64,000 nt of DNA. It comes from Alviniconcha marisindica (Eukaryota; Mollusca; Gastropoda; Provannidae). Each line of letters starts with the position of its first letter. Within the stretch, counting starts at the first letter, position 1. The translations under genes were made by a program, and so were the position numbers. Shown here piece after piece: positions 53,301-64,000 of the stretch. The notes under the pieces are model-generated. The model made no database searches and was not told the DNA's origin. It was given only the letters and a program-made list of their open reading frames with translations. The stretch is taken from assembly GCA_018857735.1 (NCBI GenBank), contig JABMCL010000211.1, forward strand, positions 222,001 through 286,000. The letters run 5' to 3'.

Positions 53301-55218
53301 GTTTTCAACAAACAAGCAACTTGACCAGATTCCATTTTCAACAAACAAGCAACTTGACCAGACTCCATTTTCAACAAACAAGCAACTTGACAAGACTCCA
53401 TTTTCAACAAACAAGCAACTTGACAAGACTCTAGTTTCAACAGACAGCCAGCACTCAAATTGCCCATTACTCCCCCCCCCCCCCCCCCCCCCCCCCCCCA
53501 GCTGATAATTGCACTTAAAATCATATAATCCCGGTCAGAATCTGATGGATTATGGAAACACCAAAATAACCCAACATGCATGAAAAGTGTCACAGCCTTC
53601 AAAATGTTGAAAAAGAACAGTTTGCAGAAGAAGAAGATCTAAAAACAGCCCTGTACAGATCTGTAGAGACCCAAAAACAGACCTGTAGAGAAACGCGTAC
53701 TGTTCCTTTGATGATGTTCGACCAAGCCTGTCACTTGTTATCAGCATCATGTTGACTCCATGGTCCCTGAAAAGTCAAATGTCAAAATACTGTTCCCAAA
53801 CCGCCTTCAGTGGATGCAGCCGGTGTTGTTCTAAATCTTAGTAATCAAAACAACCTGTTTATAATTCTAGTAGTGTTACTTTAACAAAATAATCAAATTG
53901 TGTTGCTATGTGTCCTCCTGTTCCGGGAGCACACACACAACTAGATCAACTGCCTGTTGCTGGTCTTTCATGCTGTTTCATGGTGTGTATAATACATGCG
54001 CATGTCCATCTGTCTGTAATTCATAGCCTGCCAGTCTGCAAAATCTCCCCACTCTGTCCGAGTTCAAAACCCAGCTCAAGACTTTCCTCTTTAGACCGGC
54101 CTTTTCACAAACCTAGACAGACCATTTCTGTGACAACAGATTATGTCCACATGTAGCTTGGACAATAAATATTCTGATTCTGATAGTCTTGTTTGAAATG
54201 CTAAACAAACTTCAGGGAAATAAATCATGTATTTGTTAAAATTATCAAAGTTGCTCACATTAAAACTACACTAAAAGTAACCAGTATACTATGACAGACT
54301 AAAAGTTGGTCTCATGACAAATATCAAGTACATTATTAATATTTCATATATTTTAATTTTTATATTTAAATTATAATGAGATGTGGCAGAGATGTCAAAC
54401 TTGAATTTCTCACTGCTGGATTCTCAGGCGCAGTTTTTCAATGGCTTGTCCCTTGCTGTCTCTGATCTCCTGTATCAAGAGAATGTCATAGCGAACAGCA
54501 ATCTGCAATAAACACACACACACACACTTCTCCAGTGCTTGGAACAAGTAAAATGATCATGATCCACAGTTTTTAAAAAATAATGTGATGGAAGTATCAA
54601 ATTATGAAGAAAGGGGGGGGGGGGGAAGAACTCAATATTAACAGCCACAAAATGATTCTGGCTCCCTCCAATGAAAACTTCTTCAGTCTGTTTAAACATA
54701 TGCTTTTATCTTCTTCCATCTGGAGTAGCCATAATTATCATTTTCATTATTCTGCTACTGTAGAGATCTGCAGTAGGGGTGTGTTCCATGCCACCAGCCA
54801 CTGGCCCTTCTCTTATCAAAAGGTGGACATAGGATCTTTTACATGTATACATGTGCAATGTTCTTAGTGCATGCTGTGCACACAAAGGCAAGGCAAGCAC
54901 TCATGAATCTGCACAAGTGCTGACTTGGCAGAACAGAAAAACAATCGTGAATCCTTCATCCCTTCTCTACTGGGACTCAAACCGGTTAACCATTTTCACT
55001 GGATTACCAGTACAGCATGCTAAGTATTGAACTACCAACCCTGTCAGTTATGGTCTCTATCTGCTTACCCTGGCCAGGATGCTCATCTCATCTTCCTTGC
55101 TTGCTTTGCTGGGTCCAAACACTTTCACATTGAACGAGCCCAACCGAAGCCCCAACAGTGATGGAATGAGTGTGCAAACCACAGAAACAGTCAAAAGGGG
55201 CCAGAATCTTACGACCAT
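50354..55218 (-). CDS. Secreted DNase I-like endonuclease
   Basis: Family: DNase I (EC 3.1.21.1), secreted Ca/Mg-dependent endonuclease of the exonuclease-endonuclease-phosphatase fold. There are seven minus-strand exons: 55218-55069, 54502-54414, 53766-53683, 52940-52822, 52211-51938, 51135-51039 and 50530-50354. They total 990 nt and 329 aa, against 282 in human DNASE1. A hydrophobic signal peptide precedes LGSFNVKVFG. Active-site blocks are intact: IQEIRD, KEQYAFLYR, ALHTSP, MGDLNADCDY, NCAYDR and SDHYPIE. The essential disulphide pair (DC and NC) is kept, whereas the small loop cysteines of vertebrate DNase I (CEPC) are absent. The C-terminal tail after SDHYPIELTL is about 45 residues longer than usual. 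Two methionines lie further upstream in frame (55281, 55251); 55218 fits the signal peptide best. Confidence 0.94.
52230..52520 (-). mobile_element. Probable SINE in DNase intron 4 (reverse orientation)
   Basis: GGATTTGAACCCACAATCTT near 52480 is the complement of a B-box-like region (GGTTCAAATCC). It lies beside GCTGAAAAATCCCCCTGAGT and upstream sequence with no coding potential. The opposite end is not defined. Confidence 0.5.
53275..53455. repeat. 33-bp minisatellite in DNase intron 3
   Basis: Units with the core CAAGCAACTTGACMAGACTC followed by CATTTTCAACAAA recur every 33 bp (53306, 53339, 53372 and so on), about five copies. A poly-C run follows at about 53473-53500. The open frames on both strands are a product of the 3n period. 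Confidence 0.93.
54760..55045 (-). mobile_element. Probable tRNA-derived SINE in DNase intron 1 (reverse)
   Basis: GGGACTCAAACCGGTTAACC near 54970 is the complement of a B-box-like GGTTTGAGTCCC. An adjacent GGATTACCAGTACAGCATGC stretch fits the inverted tRNA-like head, and the body extends left to about 54760. Confidence 0.6.
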
Positions 55219-56183
55219 GATGAAATTCAAACTGGAATATTTGCTTGTCATGTGATATTCTTTAGCTAGTCCAATACACACATAAATGGTGTTGTTTGCC
55301 CGGTTCTAAAAGTTCTGCATTAATTCACTTTTTGTCTATAATCACAGTGCGTAACAAATAAGGTCAAATTAAGAAATGTTAAAATCCAAGGAAGTATCGA
55401 CGACACTAATATCAACGCCTAGTACATTTTATGTTTATCCAATGCAGCTGCTGTTTTCAAAAAATAATTATTTATGATATATAACCTTTGTTCAAGCAGG
55501 TTCATTTTCAGTTTCAGATTCATCAAATTCGTCGACTTGAACGGCAACAAATGGCTACGTCCGATTCATAATAAAAACCAAAACATAAAATTATTTGACA
55601 TGTGTATTACTATATCCATAAATGAGAGGGGTGATTCTCGTTATTAGACTGTCACGCGTAGTTAACGAAACTTGGGTCCACTGAAACAGCTGGCCTTCTC
55701 CACTGAAACACGGCCTTCAACTTCGTGTTGAAAACAAAACTTCCGCGTCCAGCGTAACATGACTTGTTCTGTCGTGTTGAAAACAAAACTTCCGCCTCCA
55801 GCGTAACATCACTTGTTTCTGTTTTGAAAGACTTCGGGGTGGTAACCCTCTTCTTCTTTCTCAGAAGCACTACACTACATGCTTGCTGCAGTGTCTGTGG
55901 TATAAGCAAATATTATAAATACAAAATTGTATTTATCATCTTTGGTATAAGTGACCACTTGACAAAATACCGACTATTCTCTTACTTTGGAAGGTTGCGG
56001 AAAAACGAGCTATTTAAATGTCAGGGGCAGACAACAATGATAATGATTAAACGCTGAGTGAAACTGATATACTAGCGCAAAATCTTTCCCTTGAGGTTCA
56101 ACACACCATTACACACAACACACAAAACACAACACCAACACAAAACTATCACGACACAAGTGATTGCTCACACACACACACAC

Positions 56184-56226
<43 letters not shown>

Positions 56227-56816
56227 AATACTTGACACACCGTCTCCTCTACCCTGACGGCCATTTAATCCCCCCCTCCCCCCCAATTTTTTGTTTGTTT
56301 GTTTGTTTTGTTCTCAGTTCCGGCTTCTTTTATCTTCTTTTCTTTCTTTTTTCTTTTTTTCTTTTTTCTTTTTGTTGTTGAACCAAACCGCCATTCTAGT
56401 GAACTCAAATTCCGCCGCTCGGCAGTGTAAGCATAGAAACTGAATAACAGATATCTGAACTGATATGCTCAATTTAAATGAGGCCTCTTACGTCACGTAC
56501 TGATACAGAAACGTAGCGAAGCTAAGGGCTATTCACACTATTCACTCAGTCTTGAACTGAAACGATCGACTTTATTTATAAACACAGCTAATTTTCAGCA
56601 CTTGACTGAAAACGATGGACTTTATTTTTAAACACAGCTATTGAATTCTGTGTGACTCAAGGTTTTCCGGCCGAACAATCGACCCCCCCTTACCCCTCCC
56701 CCACGTCTCATGCTCTGGTGTGTAAGGCGGGCTCCCCCAGAGTGAACCTGGGTGGCGTAGCGGAAGGACAGTACAGAACAATAGTGCAAAACACGCTCCA
56801 AAATGAGTGTGTGTGT

Positions 56817-56853
<37 letters not shown>

Positions 56854-57027
56854 TGTGTGTGTACCTGTGTGTGTGTACCTGTGTGTGAGTGAATGCAGCA
56901 CTGCCTTGAATTATTAAGCACCTACGTGCTTTTTCTTTTTTTCTTTTTCTTGCTTTTTCTTCTTCTCTCTCCCCTTTTTCAATTTGAACGAAACCGCCAT
57001 TCTAGTGAACTGAAATTCCGCTGTAAG
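55198..57027. repeat. Tandem duplication unit 1 (contains the live DNase start)
   Basis: This 1830-bp unit begins inside the DNase signal-peptide codons and extends through its 5' flank. It is repeated at 57028-59040 with high identity. The junctions share a short AAG microhomology (55195-55197 region, 57025-57027, 59038-59040). Internal shorter repeats include a ~50-bp pair with AAAACAAAACTTCCGC and a ~48-bp pair with GACTTTATTTWTAAACACAG. Confidence 0.92.
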
Positions 57028-57048
57028 GGGCCAGAATCTTACGACCAT
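57025..57048 (-). pseudogene. Truncated duplicate of the DNase first coding exon
   Basis: Start codon plus codons for MVVRFWPL, then the tandem-duplication junction. The signal-peptide core, splice donor and all catalytic exons are missing, so this copy cannot make a DNase. It may still bring a duplicated promoter. Confidence 0.8.
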
Positions 57049-57937
57049 GATGAAATTCAAACTGGAATATTTGCTTGTCATGTGATATTCTTTAGCTAGT
57101 CCAATACACACATAAATGGTGTTGTTTGCCCGGTTCTAAAAGTTCTGCATTAATTCACTTTTTGTCTATAATCACAGTGCGTAACAAATAAGGTCAAATT
57201 AAGAAATGTTAAAATCCAAGGAAGTATCGACGACACTAATATCAACGCCTAGTACATTTTATGTTTATCCAATGCAGCTGCTGTTTTCAAAAAATAATTA
57301 TTTATGATATATAACCTTTGTTCAAGCAGGTTCATTTTCAGTTTCAGATTCATCAAATTCGTCGACTTGAACGGCAACAAATGGCTACGTCCGATTCATA
57401 ATAAAAACCAAAACATAAAATTATTTGACATGTGTATTACTATATCCATAAATGAGAGGGGTGATTCTCGTTATTAGACTGTCACGCGTAGTTAACGAAA
57501 CTTGGGTCCACTGAAACAGCTGGCCTTCTCCACTGAAACAGCTGGCCTTCAACTTCGTGTTGAAAACAAAACTTCCGCGTCCAGCGTAACATGACTTGTT
57601 TCTGTCGTGTTGAAAACAAAACTTCCGCCTCCAGCGTAACATCACTTGTTTCTGTTTTGAAAGAGTGTTACAGGGGTGGTAACCCTCTTCTTCTTTCTCA
57701 GAAGCACTACACTACATGCTTGCTGCAGTGTCTGTGGTATAAGCAAATATTATAAATACAAAATTGTATTTATCATCTTTGGTATAAGTGACCACTGACA
57801 AAATACCGACTATTCTCTTACTTTGGAAGGTTGCGGAAAAACGAGCTATTTAAGTGTCAGGGGCAGACAACAATGATAATGATTAAACGCTGAGTCAGAA
57901 ACTGATATACTAGCGCAAAATCTTGTCCATAGAGGCT

Positions 57938-57999
<62 letters not shown>

Positions 58000-58033
58000 C
58001 ACTACACTGACACAGTGATTGCTCACACACACA

Positions 58034-58122
<89 letters not shown>

Positions 58123-58772
58123 AATAACTTGACACACACGTTTCCTCTACCCTGACGGCCATTTAATCCCCCCCTCCCCCCCAATTTTTTGTTTGTTTGT
58201 TTGTTTTGTTCTCAGTTCCGGCTTCTTTTATACTTCTTTTCTTTCTTTTTTGTTTTCTTTTTTTCTTTTTTCTTTTTGTTGTTGAACGAAACCGCCATTC
58301 TAGTGAACTCAAATTCCGCCGCTCGGCAGTGTAAGCATAGAAACTGAATAACAGATATCTGAACTGATATGCTCAATTTAAATGAGGCCTCTTACGTCAC
58401 GTACTGATACAGAAACGTAGCGAAGCTAAGGGCTATTCACACTATTCACTCAGTCTTGAACTGAAACGATCGACTTTATTTATAAACACAGCTAATTTTC
58501 AGCACTTGACTGAAAACGATGGACTTTATTTTTAAACACAGCTATTGAATTCTGTGTGACTCAAGGTTTTCCGGCCGAACAATCGTCCCCCCCCCCCCCC
58601 CCCCCCTCCCCCACGTCTCATGCTCTCGGTGTGTAAGGCGGGCTCCCCGAGAGTGAACCTGGGTGGCGTAGCGGAAGGACAGTACAGAACAATAGTGCAA
58701 AACACGCTCCAAAATGAGTGTGTGTGTTTGCGTGCGTGCGTGCGTGCGTGCGTGAGTGCGTGCGTGAGTGAG

Positions 58773-58863
<91 letters not shown>

Positions 58864-59040
58864 CTGTGTGTGTGTACCTGTGTGTGTGTACCTGTGTGTG
58901 AGTGAATGCAGCACTGCCTTGAATTATTAAGCACCTACGTGCTTTTTCTTTTTTTCTTTTTCTTGCTTTTTCTTCTTCTCTCTCCCCTTTTTCAATTTGA
59001 ACGAAACCGCCATTCTAGTGAACTGAAATTCCGCTGTAAG
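57028..59040. repeat. Tandem duplication unit 2 (truncated DNase 5' copy)
   Basis: This is a second copy of 55198-57027, longer (2013 bp) mainly because of expanded CA arrays at about 57942-58120 and GTGC/GT arrays at about 58730-58862. On the minus strand it carries the DNase start codon at 57048-57046 and seven following codons (MVVRFWPL) before crossing the duplication junction into unrelated sequence. Confidence 0.92.
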
Positions 59041-59589
59041 CATATAGTCTGAATCTAACAGACACTGATACTCAGTATGCGCAATCTAAATTAAAAACAC
59101 TAAATATGCTTAGATTAAAAAGATTAAATATGCCTCGACAACTTAAACCGAAATGTTTTGTTGATGCTGCTGATGTCTTGTTTCTTGTTTTCAGTGCGTC
59201 TTTCATTTCTTCTCATCTCTTTTTGTTGTTGTTTTTGTCTGTTTGTTGGCTGTTGTGTCTTGTTATGCTGTCTTTGCCTCTTTTATTGTCTTCAGAGGTA
59301 TTTCTCATCCGTAGTTTCACGGGAGAAGATGTTAAAGATAGGCAGATCCCCAACTGCTGTCGGGTCACTTGGAGTGTGTCTGGTTATGCCCGCTGTTCTG
59401 ATAGAGCATATCGAAGGCACGACCCACCACGCCCCCAACTGACCACAGAGCGAGACTGACGCGAGTGCGTGTCCCGTCCAGAGAGAGCCCCACCCCAACG
59501 TTCCGGCTTCCTCTGTCCTTCTGTCAGTGTGGACCGACTGTCTGGCGCTGAAAACCTGGACCTCTCAACCTCAACGAAAGAGGGGCAGG

Positions 59590-59970
59590 CACATGGATTG
59601 AGACTGAGGTCTCCACGACAGCAGGGTGACTGAGGTCACCACGACAGCAGGGAGACTGAGGTCTCCACGAGAGCAGGGAGATTGAAGTCACCAGGACAGC
59701 AGGGTGACTGAGGTCACCACGACAGCAGGGAGATTGAAGTCACCAGGACAGCAGGGTGACTGAGGTCACCACGACAGCAGGGAGACTGAGGTCTCCACGA
59801 CAGCAGGGAGATTGAAGTCACCAGGACAGCAGGGTGACTGAGGTCACCACGACAGCAGGGAGATTGAAGTCACCAGGACAGCAGGGTGACTGAGGTCACC
59901 ACGACAGCAGGGAGACTGAGGTCACCACGACAGCAGCGAGACTGAGGTCACCACAACAGCAGGGAGCATG
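59590..59970. repeat. ~26-bp minisatellite
   Basis: Alternating variants of GACTGAGGTCACCACGACAG followed by CAGGGA, and GATTGAAGTCACCAGGACAG. About fifteen copies show a higher-order alternation. Confidence 0.93.
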
Positions 59971-60076
59971 GAGACTGCCATTGCATATGCTGGGTGGCCC
60001 CTACAATATTCGTTATTACGGTGCCGGGAAAAAAACCTACAAGTGCGCAAGGGCGGCCGGTAAACGGGTATTGGGT

Positions 60077-60201
60077 GACCCGCTGCGCCACCTAGTGTAA
60101 CGACCCGCTGCGCCACCTAGTGTAACGACCCGCTGCGCCACCTAGTGTAACGACCCGCTGCGCCACCTAGTGTAACGACCCGCTGCGCCACCTAGTGTAA
60201 C
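60077..60201 (-). repeat. 25-bp array of A-box-like motifs, five copies
   Basis: The unit GACCCGCTGCGCCACCTAGT plus GTAAC has an exact 25-bp period (60077, 60102, 60127, 60152, 60177). On the minus strand each unit reads TGGCGCAGCGG, which fits the tRNA A-box consensus. No B-box was seen. Confidence 0.88.
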
Positions 60202-60219
60202 ACCCCAAACTGAGACTGG

Positions 60220-60435
60220 GTTTCACGCACGGTGACAGGGGACACAAAACAGGAAGACAGTGACACTGTAAGCGAAACAGAAAACACCGTGACTGTCTGC
60301 TCGCAACCGGAAGGTAATCTGACAGTTAGACAAAGGAGCGGAGCAGTGGGATTTCCAGACCAGTTAGCGCGTTCAGTCTGCAGGAAGATAATTACTGCTT
60401 CTGGTAGATTTTATCTGCTCTGCTTAAATGCGGCG
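60220..60435 (+). other. Candidate 5' UTR exon of the plus-strand DNase
   Basis: A mixed-composition stretch ends at ATGCGGCGG|gtaagtacac, a strong donor, and is followed by AT-rich sequence. The next good acceptor on the strand, TTATAAACAG near 61930, leads into the DNase start exon. The pairing is inferred. Confidence 0.35.
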
Positions 60436-60779
60436 GGTAAGTACACACATAGTACACGTTGATTTACTTTCAGATGGCTGCTATAACATCTGTCAACGTA
60501 AGTGGCGTAAGCGAATGTTCAGCTAGTCTTGACCATAAACGTTTGAAGCTAGATTTGCCTATTGTCAAACACATTGATGTACCTAGACATACTGAGTCCA
60601 GACATATGTCCACACCGAGACGCCTACCCGTCTAGGTCTTTCCAGCTGGTTGCCTGGTCAGTGGTAATGTGTGTAGACAGCCCTGCGGCAAGCACCCAGA
60701 GCCAGGTGGACATTGGTGTGCGGGTACATACACTGATTTACGAGTATTTTGATGTCAGCTTAAATTTTGTTAGAGAAAA

Positions 60780-61560
60780 AACAATATGAGGTCATATATA
60801 TCCCTCTCATCAAACGCTTTTATATGCCTAGACATAATGTGTATATTATCCTGTCCATCCTGTCTTTGCTTGGGCTGTGTCAGACACAACACAGTAACAC
60901 CAGCAAGAACACCAAAGCTATATCAAAATGTTGTTATGCGCCGCATGGTTATGTGGGGACTACCCTCAGCCATAAGCTCCTTACGTAACAGCATCCATCC
61001 TCCAAAAATGCACATGAAGCCTCCGAAGACGGCGTGTGGCTGCCAATGAGGCGGGGTAATAACAAAAATGAAACAACAACAACAACAAAAATCGGTCACA
61101 CTCGCAATCCTCTCAGCCTAAGGAATGCACTTATCAGTGTACAGCTGCATATACCGGGTGACTGCAGTGTTCAGCTGTGGAACGCTACAACCACAGTTAA
61201 CCGTAATGTCCACAAAGAAGTTTTAATATATGTATGGCGGACCAGCCCCAAAAAGTGTTCAGTGAGGGTCACACATGTGATCAAATTGTCCAAAAGCTTC
61301 AAGTAATGTACTAAAAGAAATTGTTAAATTAACTTAAGTAAAGAGAAACAGAAGTAACATGTAGCTTGGTAAAAAAAAACCAAAAAAAAAACCCAGTCAT
61401 TAAACTGTCACATCTTGTGGCCTAGAGCAGCAACTTTAATATGTTTTGTCAATATTGTTGAATGTGAGGAATCTGTATGCCTGCGGAACACTTGCTGACA
61501 TAACCTTCCTCTTCTCACAGTATTTTCATCTCAACTAATATCAGTACCTAGTTTCTGCTA
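60780..61560. other. Nothing recognised
   Basis: AT-rich probable intron without supported exons. It is followed by GTGC/GT microsatellites at about 61572-61780. Confidence 0.35.
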
Positions 61561-61639
61561 CAGTCGTGTGTGAGATGTGCGTGCGTGCGTGCGTGCGTAC
61601 GTGCGTGCGTGCGTGTGTGTGGCGTGCGTGCGTGCGTGC

Positions 61640-61713
<74 letters not shown>

Positions 61714-62021
61714 TGCGTGCGTGGCGTGCGTGAGTGCGTGCGTGCGTGTGTGTGTGTGTGTGTAGTGTGTGTGTGTGTGTAGTGCGTGGCCCTGCAGTGT
61801 TTGTTTTTCCGTATAATACTTTATGTAAATTGTTTTGGTAGGACTGTGCTCTACATGTGTATAGAATATCATAGGTTAATATGTATCATGTGAGCGCATG
61901 ATAAATGTACATCATTATTATTATAAACAGAGTCTCTTCCTCCCCGTCTTATCAGCCCCTTGCTGCTGACCAGCCACGGCGAGAGTAAGCAGACCGAGGG
62001 GGGGACTGACCCGGTGGCATC

Positions 62022-63712
<1,691 letters not shown>

Positions 63713-64000
63713 GTAGGAATTAAGCATTGGTGGGTGACGATCGACCCTGACGTCCAGACCTTAACACCGTCCTTTACTATTCCTGTTATTCAGTTTCATT
63801 TCATGTCAGTCGTACACAGCGTATTTCCTGTCAGACAAAGACAAGCATGAAAAACAACACTGGCACAGTTCGATCTGTGCTGACAGTTCACGTCAAGATG
63901 GTAGCATGGTTCAGTGGTATTACACTTCCACTAAAGCGATTCCCAGTAAAGCGAGTGTGCAGCAAAGCGACTACGACCGGCGCGACATTCTCGAAAAGCG
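63713..64000 (+). other. Start of intron 3 of the second DNase
   Basis: It begins at the gtaggaat donor. No exon is recognised before the window ends; the next expected exon would carry the HFDDG-like block. Confidence 0.6.

Larger units (their letters stand above)
59041..60220. other. Intergenic between divergent DNases, with minisatellites
   Basis: The start (59041-59100) continues an older internal repeat also seen at about 56400-56480. A 25-26 bp minisatellite covers about 59590-59970 and a 25-bp array covers 60077-60201. No gene was recognised in 59100-59580 despite open frames. Confidence 0.5.

Noticed and set aside
53198..53505. Repeat protein with an 11-residue period
   Set aside because: It is a 33-bp intronic minisatellite in the DNase gene; opposite-strand frames are equally open.
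59106..59459. Plus-strand open frames as a gene between the DNases
   Set aside because: Composition is low-complexity (Phe, Leu, Cys), without splice support or recognisable domain.

Overview
The window is intron-rich animal nuclear DNA: spliced genes with GT-AG introns, abundant microsatellites, tRNA-derived SINEs, terminal-inverted-repeat elements and minisatellites. The gene content and repeat style suggest a lophotrochozoan, probably a gastropod mollusc. That lineage call is inference; no species-diagnostic sequence was recognised.

Layout. (1) 1,918-6,870 (+): last seven visible coding exons of muskelin (MKLN1), a kelch protein of the CTLH/GID ubiquitin ligase; its 5' part lies left of the window. 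(2) 6,871-14,812: intergenic, with two minisatellites and a tRNA-derived SINE. (3) 14,813-17,063 (-): complete four-exon LSM3 (104 aa). (4) 17,064-20,780: divergent promoter interval with a ~2 kb TIR-bounded element and a ~0.4 kb inverted repeat. (5) 20,781-35,835 (+): complete 15-exon TMEM209 (555 aa), a nuclear-envelope protein. (6) 38,275 to ~48.6 kb (-): a gene I do not recognise, with three clear 3' coding exons (381 aa) and, far upstream, two tandem copies of a probable first exon. (7) 50,354-55,218 (-): complete seven-exon secreted DNase I-like enzyme (329 aa). (8) ~60.2-64.0 kb (+): a second DNase I-like gene, first three coding exons only, arranged head-to-head with the first. A ~1.83 kb tandem duplication sits between the two DNases and copies the start codon and first codons of the minus-strand one.

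The most striking pattern is not a gene. At seven exon boundaries belonging to five of the genes, the splice junction itself (intron end plus the first or last exon bases) has been duplicated or amplified into the adjacent intron, leaving arrays of decoy acceptors or donors. The loci are MKLN1 (donor at 3,682), LSM3 exon 3 (acceptor), TMEM209 exons 8 and 9 (acceptors), both edges of the 211-nt exon of the unknown gene, and DNase exon 2 on the plus strand. The probable first exon of the unknown gene is also duplicated together with its donor. In one array every decoy acceptor carries AA instead of AG. I propose these as exon-edge minisatellites, a recurrent mode of repeat birth with possible effects on splicing.

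The exon models are mutually phase-consistent. Exon joins were inferred by eye from splice consensus, reading frame and remembered family sequences, without transcript data.
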